From NCBI RefSeq assembly GCF_004354365.1, contig NZ_SJCY01000001.1, positions 496,001-560,000 of the forward strand: DNA of 64,000 nt, in the 5' to 3' direction. Position 1 is the stretch's first letter. Each line of letters begins with the position of its first letter. The notes below the pieces were generated by a model. That model saw nothing but the letters and a program-made list of their open reading frames with translations. It was not told where the DNA came from and did not search any database. Shown in pieces: positions 17,524 to 27,140 of this stretch. The stretch comes from Pedobacter changchengzhani (GTDB lineage Bacteria; Bacteroidota; Bacteroidia; Sphingobacteriales; Sphingobacteriaceae). The position numbers and the translations under genes are program-made.

Positions 17524-17549
17524 AGTCCCGAGGTTAAGACACCGGGACT
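17524..17549 (-). terminator. Terminator after the A-type Fe-S carrier gene
   Basis: AGTCCCG at 17524-17530 pairs with CGGGACT at 17543-17549. An A-run lies on the plus-strand side at 17516-17524, which reads as a U-run in minus-strand RNA. This fits the end of the gene whose stop is at 17576. Confidence 0.7.
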
Positions 17550-17575
17550 AATCTATATGTTACAAAGAAAATTGT

Positions 17576-17929
17576 TTATGCCGAAAAGCTAGTGCCGCAA
17601 CCACATGTGCTACTTGCATTTGGGTTTACAAATGTAAATCCTCTAGAGTTTAAACCATCGTTCCATTCAATCATCATGCCCATTAAATACATTTGGTGTG
17701 CATTGTTCATAAAAACTCTGATGCCATCAATATTAAATTCTTGATCACCATCTTTCTTTTGGTCGAAACCCAGTACGTAACTCATTCCTGAGCAACCGCC
17801 ACCTTCAACGCCCACGCGTAATCCATAATCTTCACCAATTTCTTGTTGGTCTTTTAATTTTAACAACTCTTTGTGTGCTGTTGGCGAAAAAGAAACGGGT
17901 GCAAATGTAGTATCAACTGTTGTGCTCAT
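17576..17929 (-). CDS. A-type iron-sulfur carrier protein (IscA/SufA/ErpA family)
   Basis: A 117-residue HesB-like protein that carries or delivers Fe-S clusters. The three conserved cysteines are visible in GGGCSGMSYVLGF and in SSTCGCGTSF at the C-terminus. It stands alone, with its own terminator, and is not beside suf or isc genes in this window. IscA, SufA and ErpA cannot be told apart from sequence alone. Confidence 0.93.
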   Translation of the reverse strand: MSTTVDTTFAPVSFSPTAHKELLKLKDQQEIGEDYGLRVGVEGGGCSGMSYVLGFDQKKDGDQEFNIDGIRVFMNNAHQMYLMGMMIEWNDGLNSRGFTFVNPNASSTCGCGTSFSA

Positions 17930-18018
17930 GTTATTTAAATTTTATCTATTACAAATATAAATAATAATGCACATTTTTGCCTTTATATTACTGATATTTT
18001 ACCATAAAGAAACAATAA

Positions 18019-18549
18019 ATGTATTTAGTTCCTGTACTGATGAGTCTAATTCCAATCCTAATTGGGATATCCCTTTCTGCTATTGCTTTTCATTATATTT
18101 TGAAAATAAATATGAGCAAATTTTTAAATTTAAGAGCATTTGAAACAAATAAAGAGAACAGAACTCATTTTCTGCCCTTACGCATTCAGGCACACGAGCG
18201 TTTAATTATTTTTATCGATCGAATTAACCCGGCAAATTTACTCGTTCGTTTGCACCAACAAGGCATTGATATTTCTACCTTACATGCTGTAATTTTAAAC
18301 GAAATTAGAACAGAATATCAACACAATATTACGCAACAACTATATGTAAGCAGCGAAAATTGGACGGTTATAAGAAAACTTAAAGATGATACAATTGCGA
18401 TGATTAACAATGCGGTTCAAGGTTTGCCCAACCATTCGAGCGGAATAGAATTGAGTAAAGTTATTTTACAGCACATGGCCGAAATAGAACAAAATCCTTA
18501 CGATTTAAGTATAGAATTGATTAAGCGTGATATTCAACGATTGTTTTAA
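18019..18549 (+). CDS. Membrane-anchored hypothetical protein (176 aa)
   Basis: A single N-terminal membrane helix (VLMSLIPILIGISLSAIAFH) is followed by a cytosolic helical domain, including RIQAHERLIIFIDRINPANL and IEYQHNITQQLY-like segments. It is 69 bases upstream of the methylmalonyl-CoA mutase gene on the same strand. I do not recognise a function. The frame is well supported by length and composition. Confidence 0.78.
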   Translation: MYLVPVLMSLIPILIGISLSAIAFHYILKINMSKFLNLRAFETNKENRTHFLPLRIQAHERLIIFIDRINPANLLVRLHQQGIDISTLHAVILNEIRTEYQHNITQQLYVSSENWTVIRKLKDDTIAMINNAVQGLPNHSSGIELSKVILQHMAEIEQNPYDLSIELIKRDIQRLF

Positions 18550-18618
18550 TTTTTTAGGTTTATCAATTGCTCAATTAGTTGCTCAAAACACCAATTTGTA
18601 TTAAATTATTAATCCATT

Positions 18619-20166
18619 ATGGCCAACAAAAAACACATTACAACATCTGGCATCGAGATAAAAGAGCTTTATACTGTTGCAAAAGCAGTTGATGAAAAAC
18701 CTGGAGAATATCCTTTTACAAGAGGAATTCAGAAAGATATGTACCGTGGAAGATTGTGGACAATGAGGCAATATGCAGGCTTTTCTACCGCCGAAGAATC
18801 TAACAAACGATACCATTATTTGCTTGCGCAAGGCACAACTGGCTTATCAGTAGCGTTTGATCTGCCAACGCAAATTGGGTATGATTCTGATCACGAAATG
18901 GCCGATGGTGAAGTGGGTAAAGTTGGTGTGGCCATCGATTCGTTAAAAGACATCGAAATTCTGTTCGAAGGCATTGAGCTAAAAAATATCACTACTTCAA
19001 TGACGATAAATGCCACCGCATCTATTTTGTTGGCTATGTATATTGCTTTGGCAAAAAAGCAAGGCGCCGATATTAAAGAAATTTCTGGCACCATTCAAAA
19101 CGATATTTTAAAAGAATATGCTGCACGTGGAACTTACATTTACCCGCCAAAACCATCTATGCGGCTTATTACCGATATTTTTGAGTTTTGCAGTAAGGAA
19201 GTGCCGAAATGGAACACCATCTCTATTTCGGGTTACCACATCCGCGAGGCGGGCTCAACTGCGGTGCAGGAACTTGCTTTTACTTTGGCCAATGGTAAAG
19301 CCTATTTAAAAGCTGCGATAGACAAAGGATTGGATATAAATGTTTTTGCAAAGCGATTGTCGTTCTTCTTTAATTGCCACAATAATTTTTTCGAAGAAAT
19401 TGCAAAATTTAGGGCCGCAAGGCGGATGTGGGCAAAAATTACTAAAGATTTAGGCGCTACCGATGATAAAGCGCAAATGCTACGGTTTCACACCCAAACC
19501 GGAGGCTCTACGTTAACAGCCCAACAACCTTTAAATAATGTAATACGGGTAACCAACCAGGCTATGGCTGCGGTTTTAGGTGGCACGCAGTCTTTACACA
19601 CCAACGGTTACGATGAAGCTTTAACATTGCCGACAGAAGGTGCAGCGAAAATCGCTTTGCGTACCCAACAAATTATTGCTTTCGAAAGTGGCGTAACTGA
19701 TACGGTTGATCCGCTGGCAGGCTCCTTTTTTGTGGAAAACCTAACCGATGAGGTGGAGGCTGCAGCATGGAAATATATTGATATTATTGATGCGATGGGC
19801 GGTTCGGTAAACGCGATAGAAAGTGATTACATGCAGCAGGAAATTTCTGGTGCAGCCTACGAGTATCAAAAGGAAATTGAAGACGGAAGTCGAATATCTG
19901 TTGGGGTAAATAAGTTTACCAAGGCCGAAGAAAATTTTACTGATGTACTTCGGATTGATGAATCGATTCGTAAGCTTCAAACAGAAAAATTAATCGCGCT
20001 AAAAAAGCTTAGAAATGCTGATTTGGTTAACGATGCATTGCAGAAATTGGAAATTGCCAGCAAAGGCGATCAAAATTTAATGCCTTTTATTATCAATGCT
20101 GTAGAGGAATATGCTACCTTGGGTGAAATAGCCGATGTATTGAGAAAAACTTTTGGCGAATATTAA
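18619..20166 (+). CDS. Methylmalonyl-CoA mutase, catalytic (large) subunit
   Basis: A 515-residue TIM-barrel mutase that interconverts methylmalonyl-CoA and succinyl-CoA. The family stretches [29 protein letters not shown] and [15 protein letters not shown] are clear. The protein ends at the barrel ([13 protein letters not shown]), with no C-terminal cobalamin-binding DxHxxG domain. It must therefore pair with a separate small subunit, as in archaeal-type mutases. That subunit is not in this window. Isobutyryl-CoA-type activity is an alternative, but the Tyr in RQYAGFS favours methylmalonyl-CoA. Confidence 0.9.
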   Translation: MANKKHITTSGIEIKELYTVAKAVDEKPGEYPFTRGIQKDMYRGRLWTMRQYAGFSTAEESNKRYHYLLAQGTTGLSVAFDLPTQIGYDSDHEMADGEVGKVGVAIDSLKDIEILFEGIELKNITTSMTINATASILLAMYIALAKKQGADIKEISGTIQNDILKEYAARGTYIYPPKPSMRLITDIFEFCSKEVPKWNTISISGYHIREAGSTAVQELAFTLANGKAYLKAAIDKGLDINVFAKRLSFFFNCHNNFFEEIAKFRAARRMWAKITKDLGATDDKAQMLRFHTQTGGSTLTAQQPLNNVIRVTNQAMAAVLGGTQSLHTNGYDEALTLPTEGAAKIALRTQQIIAFESGVTDTVDPLAGSFFVENLTDEVEAAAWKYIDIIDAMGGSVNAIESDYMQQEISGAAYEYQKEIEDGSRISVGVNKFTKAEENFTDVLRIDESIRKLQTEKLIALKKLRNADLVNDALQKLEIASKGDQNLMPFIINAVEEYATLGEIADVLRKTFGEY

Positions 20167-20183
20167 TTGTGGGCAAAAAATAG

Positions 20184-20192
20184 TTATCCACA
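20184..20192 (+). promoter_or_regulatory. DnaA box upstream of dnaA
   Basis: A perfect TTATCCACA lies about 175 bases before the dnaA start. I see no second perfect box in this gap, so it looks more like an autoregulatory DnaA site than a full replication origin. Confidence 0.6.
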
Positions 20193-20359
20193 CTAAAAAT
20201 TTAGGTTAACCGTGTTAGGCTACTGCTTATGAATACGTTACGAAATATTTGAAATTTTTGTTTAAAATGTTGATAATTTTTTGAATATTCGTAGTCCCGA
20301 TTAGGACCATTCCGTAAATCCGTATCGGCGCTGTAAACCAATAAATTATGATATTACCT

Positions 20360-21790
20360 ATGGAAAAAACTTGTACCGAAGTTTGGAAAAACTGTCTTCA
20401 AATAATTAAGGATAATATTCCGGCCCAAAGTTTTAAAACTTGGTTCGAGCCAATAACTGCCCTTAAGTTGGAAGGTAAAGTTTTAACCATTCAGGTGCCC
20501 AGTTTATTCTTTTACGAATGGTTAGAAGAGCACTATGTTGGGCTTCTTCGTAAAACTGTAAAAAAACAAATCGGCGAAGATGGCCGGTTGGAATATAACA
20601 TCGTTGTAGATAAATCTTCTAACAGCGGTAGTCCTTATACCACGAATATGCCTTCAAACGGAAATGGGGCAGAAGCGAAAATTCAGTCTATGCCAATTCC
20701 GGTTTCGATAAACAAGGACATTAAAAATCCTTTTATCATTCCAGGTTTGAAGAAATTGAATGTTGATCCACAATTAAATTCTAATTATACTTTTGATAAT
20801 TATATTGAGGGCGATTGCAACCGTTTAGCACGTTCGGCAGGTTATGCTGTTGCAGCAAAACCAGGCGGTACATCTTTTAATCCATTGATGATTTATGGTG
20901 GCGTCGGCTTAGGTAAAACCCACTTAGCGCAAGCGATTGGTAATGAGATTAAACGCAGCATGCCCGATAAATTGGTTATTTATGTAAGCTGTGAGAAATT
21001 CTGTCAACAATTTGTAGATTCATTAAAGAATAATACCATTAACGATTTTGTTAACTTTTACCAAGCGATGGACGTAATCATCATGGATGATGTACATAAC
21101 TTTGCGGGGAAAGAAAAAACACAAGATATTTTCTTCCATATTTTCAATCATTTACATCAATCGGGTAAACAAGTGATTCTTACGTCGGATAAAGCACCGA
21201 AAGATTTAGCTGGTTTAGAAGAACGTTTATTAAGTCGTTTTAAGTGGGGTTTATCAGCAGATTTGCAAATCCCTGATTTGGAAACAAGAATTGCCATACT
21301 TAGAAAGAAAATGTACGCCGATGGTATAGAATTACCTGAGGAAGTTGTAGAATATGTGGCACATAATATTGATAATAATGTACGTGAGTTAGAGGGCGCA
21401 ATGGTTTCTTTATTGGCTCAATCTACTTTAAATAAAAAAGAAATTGATTTGAATTTAGCAAAACTAATGCTGAAGAACTTCATTAAAAATACCACAAAAG
21501 AGATTTCGATGGAATACATACAGAAATTGGTTTGCGAGTATTTCGAAGTGCCTATCGATATGGTAAAATCGCAAACACGTAAACGCGAAATTGTACAAGC
21601 CCGCCAAATTTCGATGTACCTTTCAAAAAGTCACACTAAATCATCACTAAAAACAATCGGTGCATTTTTCGGTGGAAGAGACCACAGTACGGTGATTTAT
21701 GCTTGCCAAACCGTTGAAGATTTAATTGATACCGATAAGAAATTTAAAGCTTATGTAAACGATATTCAGAAAAAACTGAAGATGAGCTAA
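20360..21790 (+). CDS. dnaA: Chromosomal replication initiator protein DnaA
   Basis: The AAA+ initiator that opens the origin. The start at 20360 (MEKTCTEVWKNC) matches the family; a Met four codons upstream at 20348 is also possible. Domain I is followed by a linker, then Walker A (GGVGLGKTHLAQAIG) and Walker B (VIIMDDVHNF). Domain IV, which binds the DnaA box, carries GGRDHSTVIYAC. The length of 476-480 residues is normal. It is monocistronic, with a bidirectional-looking terminator downstream. The neighbours are not the dnaN/recF set, and recF lies 11 kb away. Confidence 0.97.
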   Translation: MEKTCTEVWKNCLQIIKDNIPAQSFKTWFEPITALKLEGKVLTIQVPSLFFYEWLEEHYVGLLRKTVKKQIGEDGRLEYNIVVDKSSNSGSPYTTNMPSNGNGAEAKIQSMPIPVSINKDIKNPFIIPGLKKLNVDPQLNSNYTFDNYIEGDCNRLARSAGYAVAAKPGGTSFNPLMIYGGVGLGKTHLAQAIGNEIKRSMPDKLVIYVSCEKFCQQFVDSLKNNTINDFVNFYQAMDVIIMDDVHNFAGKEKTQDIFFHIFNHLHQSGKQVILTSDKAPKDLAGLEERLLSRFKWGLSADLQIPDLETRIAILRKKMYADGIELPEEVVEYVAHNIDNNVRELEGAMVSLLAQSTLNKKEIDLNLAKLMLKNFIKNTTKEISMEYIQKLVCEYFEVPIDMVKSQTRKREIVQARQISMYLSKSHTKSSLKTIGAFFGGRDHSTVIYACQTVEDLIDTDKKFKAYVNDIQKKLKMS

Positions 21791-21861
21791 GATAAGGTTT
21801 AGGGTAGAAAGCTAGAGGGTTTAAGGTTAAACGGTCAGTTTTCTCAAAAGGATTAAAAAAA

Positions 21862-21886
21862 AAGCCTCGAATTTTGTTCGAGGCTT
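21862..21886. terminator. Shared terminator between dnaA and the NUDIX gene
   Basis: A perfect 10-bp stem (AAGCCTCGAA with TTCGAGGCTT) has A-rich sequence on the left and TTCTTGTTTT on the right. Because the genes converge, it can serve both strands. Confidence 0.85.
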
Positions 21887-21913
21887 TCTTGTTTTAATCT
21901 GTATTTGGCAAAA

Positions 21914-22453
21914 CTACAACTCAGCCAAACCGTAAAATAATCCTGCTACGTGCAACGCTTGATCAATTTTATTGTCTTTTAACAACTGCTTTACTTCGTC
22001 AATTGTATATTCTTCTACGTTTAAAATCTCATGCTCATCTAAATGCTGGGCATGGGTTTTAATACCTCCCGTTAAAACGTAAGTAAATGTTTTGTTATTG
22101 GATGTTGCTGGATTGGGATAAAGCGTTGCCACCAATTTACAGGTTTTAAAAGTATATCCCGTTTCTTCTTGTAATTCTCGTTTTATGGCAAATTCAGGTG
22201 CTTCATCTCCATCCATTACGCCACCTGGAATTTCTAAAGAAATAATATCTGCCGCATGGCGATATTGCCTAACCATAATGACTTTTCCTTCTTCTGTTAG
22301 TGCTACAGCATTTACCCAATTCGGGTATTCGAGCACATAATAATCATCTTTAATGGCGCCGCTTTGTAGCTCACAGGTATCTACTCGAAGTGTTGCCCAT
22401 TGTGCTTTAACTAAATATTTGGAAGCGATTTTACGCCATTTTTCTATGATCAT
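21914..22453 (-). CDS. NUDIX hydrolase, ADP-sugar pyrophosphatase type
   Basis: A 179-residue protein starting at the ATG at 22453; a TTG 42 bases upstream is less likely. The NUDIX box GX5EX7REUXEEXGU is complete, with REQEETG-like residues within RELQEETGY. The IPGG-type lead-in (LEIPGGVMDGDE) is typical of ADP-ribose or ADP-sugar pyrophosphatases. It is the last minus-strand gene before dnaA and converges on it. Confidence 0.88.
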   Translation of the reverse strand: MIIEKWRKIASKYLVKAQWATLRVDTCELQSGAIKDDYYVLEYPNWVNAVALTEEGKVIMVRQYRHAADIISLEIPGGVMDGDEAPEFAIKRELQEETGYTFKTCKLVATLYPNPATSNNKTFTYVLTGGIKTHAQHLDEHEILNVEEYTIDEVKQLLKDNKIDQALHVAGLFYGLAEL

Positions 22454-22526
22454 TGGTTGTTCGTTTATCGTTGTGCGTATCTTGTTCACCCTCAAGCCTT
22501 CAACTGGTAGCTCAAAATTGGAACTG

Positions 22527-22919
22527 TTAACTGTATAAATATTGCTTTATGGTATTTTGGCGATGAAAATTAACCAAATGCACAATTTTATGTTTGTTAG
22601 ATAAGCAGTTATAAATAAGATTGAGTTTTGGTGCAATGGTTTTATTTCGTTCTTCGCTAGCACCAAGTTCATAATATAAAAACTCACTCAACGAGTCTAA
22701 TTTGTCTGCAGGTAAATCAGAATTATTCAACCAATTTTCAAAAACCGATAAATCATCATCTTCCAAAACCTCAGTGGGGAGCAAAAAAGCATTGTTGAGC
22801 GTTTCATTGAAAACGCTAAGCGCCTCATCAAAATTACCCTCTAGTTTTAAACCCATAATTCTAGCTAAAACTTCTGCCAATCTTTGTATTTCTGCAGTAA
22901 TTAAATCTTTTCTAAACAT
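22527..22919 (-). CDS. Helical hypothetical protein (130 aa)
   Basis: The protein is predicted to be all helical and resembles short TPR-like hairpins (AEVLARIMGLKLEGNFDEAL then ELGASEERNKTIAPKLNLIY). It has no signal peptide or membrane helix. It is transcribed with the NUDIX gene downstream and separated from the TPM gene upstream by a repeat patch. The function is not recognised. Confidence 0.75.
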   Translation of the reverse strand: MFRKDLITAEIQRLAEVLARIMGLKLEGNFDEALSVFNETLNNAFLLPTEVLEDDDLSVFENWLNNSDLPADKLDSLSEFLYYELGASEERNKTIAPKLNLIYNCLSNKHKIVHLVNFHRQNTIKQYLYS

Positions 22920-22929
22920 TCTTTTTTGA

Positions 22930-23005
22930 GTTATGGGTTATGCGTTATAAGTTATGAGGAGTGTATGCCTAAACACGCAACTGGTAACCCACAACTCGTA
23001 ACTAA
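22930..23005. repeat. GTTATGGGTTATGCG / CAACTGGTAACCC word-like repeat
   Basis: Left words (GAGTTATGGGTTATGCG, GTTATAAGTTATGAGG) and right words (CAACTGGTAACCC, CAACTCGTAACTAAT) are roughly inverse complements. The patch could fold into an imperfect stem at the 3' end of the TPM gene mRNA. The same AACTGGTAACT words recur at 59198-59285. Confidence 0.65.
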
Positions 23006-23010
23006 TAAAA

Positions 23011-23781
23011 CTACCAACTTCCACTGCTTCCGCCGCCACCAAAACTTCCACCACCAAAGCCTCCACCAAAACCGCCTCCACCAGATGATCCTCCGCCGCC
23101 CCAATCGCTACCGCCACCACCTCTATTACCACCGCCTAACAACATAGCCCAAAACAAGGCGTTTGATGCACCTCTGCCTCCAATAATTTCGCTCCCACCA
23201 CCACCGCCTTTTCTAAATATGATGATGATAATTACAATAATTATGATTAAAAATATAGCACTCGAGCCACTTTTTTCCTTGCTTGTTGTTTTCGTTTCGG
23301 CTTTATATTCGCCTTTGGTGTATTTAATAATTGATGTGGTGCCTGCATCTAAACCTGCATAATATTCGCCTGCTTTAAAATTTGGTTTTATGTCGTTTTC
23401 TATAATTCGTTTGGCATACACATCAGGTAATGCACCTTCTACGCCATATCCGGTTTGAATTGAGATTTTTCTGTCGCCAACCGCGACAACAATCATTATT
23501 CCATTGTTTTTGCCACTTTGGCCCACACCCCATTTTCTGCCCAGCTCTAATGCATACTCATTAATGTCGTAGTCGCCTACCGATTTTAAAATTGCAATCG
23601 CAATTTGTGTTGAAGTAGAATCGTTAAAAGCGACAAGTTTGCTTTCGAGTTGACTTTTTTCTGATGCCGATAGCACATTTGCATAATCGTTTACCAGTGT
23701 GGTGGGTTTTGCAGGAAAATCTTGCGCAAAGCCTAAAGAAAATATTAGACTAAAAACCGCTAAAAAAAGTAATTTTTTCAT
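23011..23781 (-). CDS. TPM-domain protein with Gly-rich tail (YgcG-like)
   Basis: A 256-residue protein. The signal peptide (KKLLFLAVFSLIFSLGFAQ) is followed by the TPM domain (TTLVNDYANVLSASEKSQLE, then QIAIAILKSVGDYDINEYA). A membrane helix of Ile/Val comes next, and a long Gly/Ser tail ends in GSW. Such proteins are membrane-anchored and face the periplasm. The role is unclear, with links to membrane stress and photosystem repair in relatives. It lies 3 bases after the next TPM gene in a LemA-TPM-TPM operon. Confidence 0.9.
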   Translation of the reverse strand: MKKLLFLAVFSLIFSLGFAQDFPAKPTTLVNDYANVLSASEKSQLESKLVAFNDSTSTQIAIAILKSVGDYDINEYALELGRKWGVGQSGKNNGIMIVVAVGDRKISIQTGYGVEGALPDVYAKRIIENDIKPNFKAGEYYAGLDAGTTSIIKYTKGEYKAETKTTSKEKSGSSAIFLIIIIVIIIIIFRKGGGGGSEIIGGRGASNALFWAMLLGGGNRGGGGSDWGGGGSSGGGGFGGGFGGGSFGGGGSSGSW

Positions 23782-23784
23782 TTT

Positions 23785-24228
23785 CTATTTGTTTTCCTGC
23801 TGATCTAAATAAATAATATCGTTGGGCAATTCGTTAATATCGCCCGCCTCGTAAGGAAAAAACAAAGCCAGCTTCTCTCCTGCTAGTGCTACACCTGCAA
23901 TAATTCCATCTGCTAAATTTCCATTTTGAAAATGTGCACTCATAGCAACTTTAGTCATCTCCCAAAAATCATTAGGAACAACCTTATTTATTCCGGCATC
24001 GCCTAAAATGGCAAATTTTTGGTCAATGTGTGCCAAATAAATTAACACACCATTTCTTTTTGCAGTTTTATCCATGCCTAATTTTGCAAAATACTCCAAA
24101 GCCTTATCATAAGGGTCGGTTTTGCAATGTTTATCTATCGCAATTCTAATTTCACCAGATGTTGCTTGTTCGGCATCTGCAATGGCATTCGCAATTCTAT
24201 CTTGGTCCGAAGCGGAAAATAATGACAT
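23785..24228 (-). CDS. TPM-domain protein, short form
   Basis: A 147-residue TPM domain without a signal peptide (IANAIADAEQATSGEIRIAI, then NGVLIYLAHIDQKFAILGDA). It lies between lemA and the larger TPM gene. The missing signal peptide suggests a cytosolic or membrane-peripheral location, unlike its neighbour. The trio is a recurrent Bacteroidota gene set. Confidence 0.9.
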   Translation of the reverse strand: MSLFSASDQDRIANAIADAEQATSGEIRIAIDKHCKTDPYDKALEYFAKLGMDKTAKRNGVLIYLAHIDQKFAILGDAGINKVVPNDFWEMTKVAMSAHFQNGNLADGIIAGVALAGEKLALFFPYEAGDINELPNDIIYLDQQENK

Positions 24229-24309
24229 ATTTTAAATCTATTTAACTAAAAAGGGCAATGTTGTTTAAATTTAAACAGCCATTACCCTTAAATATTTTAC
24301 TTTTGAGAA

Positions 24310-24891
24310 TTAAAATTCAACCTTTGGAGCATCTTTAGCACCTGCATCAGATGCGAAATAACCTTTGGGTTTAAAACCGAACATACCCGCAGTTAAGTTG
24401 GTAGGGAACGATCTAATTTTGCTGTTGTAAACCTGTACCGATTCGTTAAAATCTTTTCTGGCTACCGTAATTCTGTTTTCGGTACCCTCTAATTGAGCCG
24501 ATAACTCGCTAAATTGTTGTGTAGCTTTCAATTCAGGATAGTTTTCTGTAATCATAAGCAATTTACCTAAAGCCTGACTTAACTGACCTTGCGCTGCTTG
24601 ATATTTCTGGATATTCTCTGGCGATAAATCATCAGCTTTTACAGTCATTTGAGTTGCTTTTGCTCGTGCTTCTACCACTGCGGTAAGTGTACCCTGCTCA
24701 AATTTAGCGGCACCTTTTACAGTACTTACCAAATTCGGAATTAGATCTGCACGGCGTTGGTATTGTGTTTCTACAGCACCCCATTTAGATTTTACATCTT
24801 CATCGTTCTTTACCATGGTATTGTAACCACATGAGCTTAGCGTGGTAACTGCTATAAATGCAGCTAAAATTCCGAATACTAATTTTTTCAT
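24310..24891 (-). CDS. LemA family lipoprotein
   Basis: A 193-residue protein with an N-terminal lipobox: TLSSCGYN places the lipidated Cys near residue 22. The LemA helical bundle follows (KWGAVETQYQRRADLIPNLV is the hallmark), with RKDFNESVQVYNSKIRSFP near the C-terminus. It is the first gene of the LemA-TPM-TPM operon. The biochemical role is unknown; it presumably works with the TPM proteins at the membrane. Confidence 0.93.
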   Translation of the reverse strand: MKKLVFGILAAFIAVTTLSSCGYNTMVKNDEDVKSKWGAVETQYQRRADLIPNLVSTVKGAAKFEQGTLTAVVEARAKATQMTVKADDLSPENIQKYQAAQGQLSQALGKLLMITENYPELKATQQFSELSAQLEGTENRITVARKDFNESVQVYNSKIRSFPTNLTAGMFGFKPKGYFASDAGAKDAPKVEF

Positions 24892-25151
24892 TTTTATATT
24901 TTTTTAATTGTGATGTGGCAGTCAGATTTATCGTCCATTTAGATTTTTAAAATCTCGACCGGTTAATTTCTTTTTTATTGAGGTTCAATTTACAAATTAG
25001 ATTACAAAAACTATACCTTGTTACAGTTTTTTTATTTTAACTGCCAGCTTGGCAAAAAATCTTTCTGTTGAAATGATTATAAGTTGTTAAGAATTTGCAG
25101 CATTGATTTATTTCAGTGAGGGATTTGCAACATTTCTCGAATAACTTAATC

Positions 25152-27059
25152 TTAAACATCCATAAAATCCCATGCACTTTGGTAAGCATTTAGTTTTTCT
25201 GCGTACGCAATAAAATCTGCGTAAAATGGAAATTGAGATAAAGTAGCGCTATCGCCAACAATAACCAATTTTTTTCTAGCCCTCGTCATGGCAACATTCA
25301 TCCGTCTAACATCCGATAGGAAACCAATAGCACCTTCATTGTTGCTCCTCGTCATGCTTATATAAACCACATCGCGCTCTTGGCCTTGAAAACTATCAAT
25401 TGTATTGGCAACGATTTTTGTGACGTGTTGTTGTACATTTGGCATGGCAAGCAAATAATCTTTTAATAAGTTTACTTGCTGTTTATAAGGTGAAATAATG
25501 GCAATACTTGGAAAGTTTTCAGCACTGTAATTTAAGTTCAGTTCATCAACTAAAATTGATAAATGTTTACATAAAAAGCTGGCTTCTTCGGGGTTGGTAG
25601 AACTAGTGCCTTCTAATTTCTCCTCAAAACCACAGCCAGCAGTATCTAAAAATATTAGTGGATGATCTTTTTCAAACAGTAATCGATTGGCGACCGAATG
25701 ATGTGCTTTTAAAGCATTTTTATAAAATTTTTGAGCGGAGAAACCCATAATTGAAGTATTCATCCGATATTGTTCCTCCAGCAATATAACAGCTTCAGGG
25801 TGTAAATGCACACATTTTTCTAAAAGGGTAGTACTCAAGCCTTTTTTAGCAGCTTCTGTAGATTTTAGCGTTGGCGATAGCTGAAAATGATCACCTGCTA
25901 AAATTATTTTTTTAGCTTTTAGGATCGGGATCCAGCATGCAGGTTCGAGTGCTTGGCCAGCTTCGTCAATTACAATGGTTTCAAAAGTTAAATTTTTAAC
26001 CGTATAATGATTCGATCCAACTAATGTTGCCGTAATTATTTGGGCTTTACTAATAATGTCGCTGATGATGTAATCTTCGGTTTTGCCAACTTCAGCCATA
26101 ATTTTATGCGCTTCATCAAATAGCGCTTTTCTTTGATCTCGCTCTGCTTTACCAAAATTGCGCTTATATTTATGTGCCATGTTTTTATATTCGTTGGCTT
26201 GCTTTTTTAAGGTTTTTATTCCTTTAGTTTGGCTGTGTAAAGCCATTTTGCTATCTAAAGTTAAAGCCAATAACTGCTCAGACACCCGCGCTGGGTTGCC
26301 AACTCTCAATACATTTAAACCTTCATTATGCAGTTTTTCGCTTAGTAAATCAACTGCAGTATTGCTTGGTGCAACCACTAAAATTTGTTTGTGGTTTTGG
26401 GTTATTAGCACTTTTATAGCTTGAACCAAAGTGGTTGTTTTGCCAGTGCCGGGCGGACCATGAACAATGGCAATTTCATTTGCCGAACATATTTTATTTA
26501 AGGCGTTTTGTTGAGATTCATTAAGTGCGGGAACAGAAATTTCGGGTAGTTGGGTGTTAAAAGATGGACTTTTTTCGCCTGTTAATATTTTAATTAAGCG
26601 TTCATCGTTTTCATTTTTGATTAATGCACTAGCTCTTTTAAGCGCATTTTGCATTTCATCGTAACTGTTATTGTCAAAAAGTAAATCAATACCAAGTTTT
26701 CCATCGCGAGTCCAATCGGGCAATTCATCAACTTTTAAACTAAGTTTAAGTTTGTTTCCGCTTATGTAAGCAATCACACCTTCAATGCGGTCGGTTTTTA
26801 CATCATGATTAGAAAACAATACAACCGATGAGCCATTACGAAGTTGATGTGAAATATCTTGATGACTCGGGCGCTCAATATCGATTGTCAAATAATCGCC
26901 TCTACCAATTTCTGTGCCTTTTATGCTTATTGGATACCAACTCCAACCGTTTGCTCTTCGCTCTGAAACCGATGAAGATGCTACCGATTTTTGGTATAAT
27001 TTTAAGTCTTCTTCTTTTTCAATTTGGAGCAATTCGAGTTGCTTTTTGAAATAATCCAT
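25152..27059 (-). CDS. SF1 helicase, UPF1/IGHMBP2-like
   Basis: A 635-residue superfamily 1B-type helicase. Motif I GPPGTGKTTTLVQAIK lies near residues 197-212. Motif II is the DEAG variant in VIDEAGQALEP. Motifs V and VI are TIDSFQGQERDVVYISMTRS and RRMNVAMTRARKKLVIVGD. An N-terminal beta-barrel-like domain resembles IGHMBP2. It probably unwinds RNA-DNA or DNA, but the substrate is unknown. It is a single gene that diverges from the MFS transporter. Confidence 0.93.
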   Translation of the reverse strand: MDYFKKQLELLQIEKEEDLKLYQKSVASSSVSERRANGWSWYPISIKGTEIGRGDYLTIDIERPSHQDISHQLRNGSSVVLFSNHDVKTDRIEGVIAYISGNKLKLSLKVDELPDWTRDGKLGIDLLFDNNSYDEMQNALKRASALIKNENDERLIKILTGEKSPSFNTQLPEISVPALNESQQNALNKICSANEIAIVHGPPGTGKTTTLVQAIKVLITQNHKQILVVAPSNTAVDLLSEKLHNEGLNVLRVGNPARVSEQLLALTLDSKMALHSQTKGIKTLKKQANEYKNMAHKYKRNFGKAERDQRKALFDEAHKIMAEVGKTEDYIISDIISKAQIITATLVGSNHYTVKNLTFETIVIDEAGQALEPACWIPILKAKKIILAGDHFQLSPTLKSTEAAKKGLSTTLLEKCVHLHPEAVILLEEQYRMNTSIMGFSAQKFYKNALKAHHSVANRLLFEKDHPLIFLDTAGCGFEEKLEGTSSTNPEEASFLCKHLSILVDELNLNYSAENFPSIAIISPYKQQVNLLKDYLLAMPNVQQHVTKIVANTIDSFQGQERDVVYISMTRSNNEGAIGFLSDVRRMNVAMTRARKKLVIVGDSATLSQFPFYADFIAYAEKLNAYQSAWDFMDV

Positions 27060-27140
27060 GTGGCAAAGATAAAATGTTATTTGCTTTTTTTGGATATTGG
27101 TTTGGGAGAGTGAGATTATGCGAGATATTAAAGTAAAAAG

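Noticed and set aside
20184..20192. Replication origin at dnaA
   Set aside because: Only one perfect DnaA box is visible, with no cluster of boxes, so a full origin is not supported from this window alone.
22926..23147. 73-codon plus-strand frame rich in His and Arg
   Set aside because: It is the complement of the Gly-rich tail of the TPM protein and of a border repeat, so it is a shadow.
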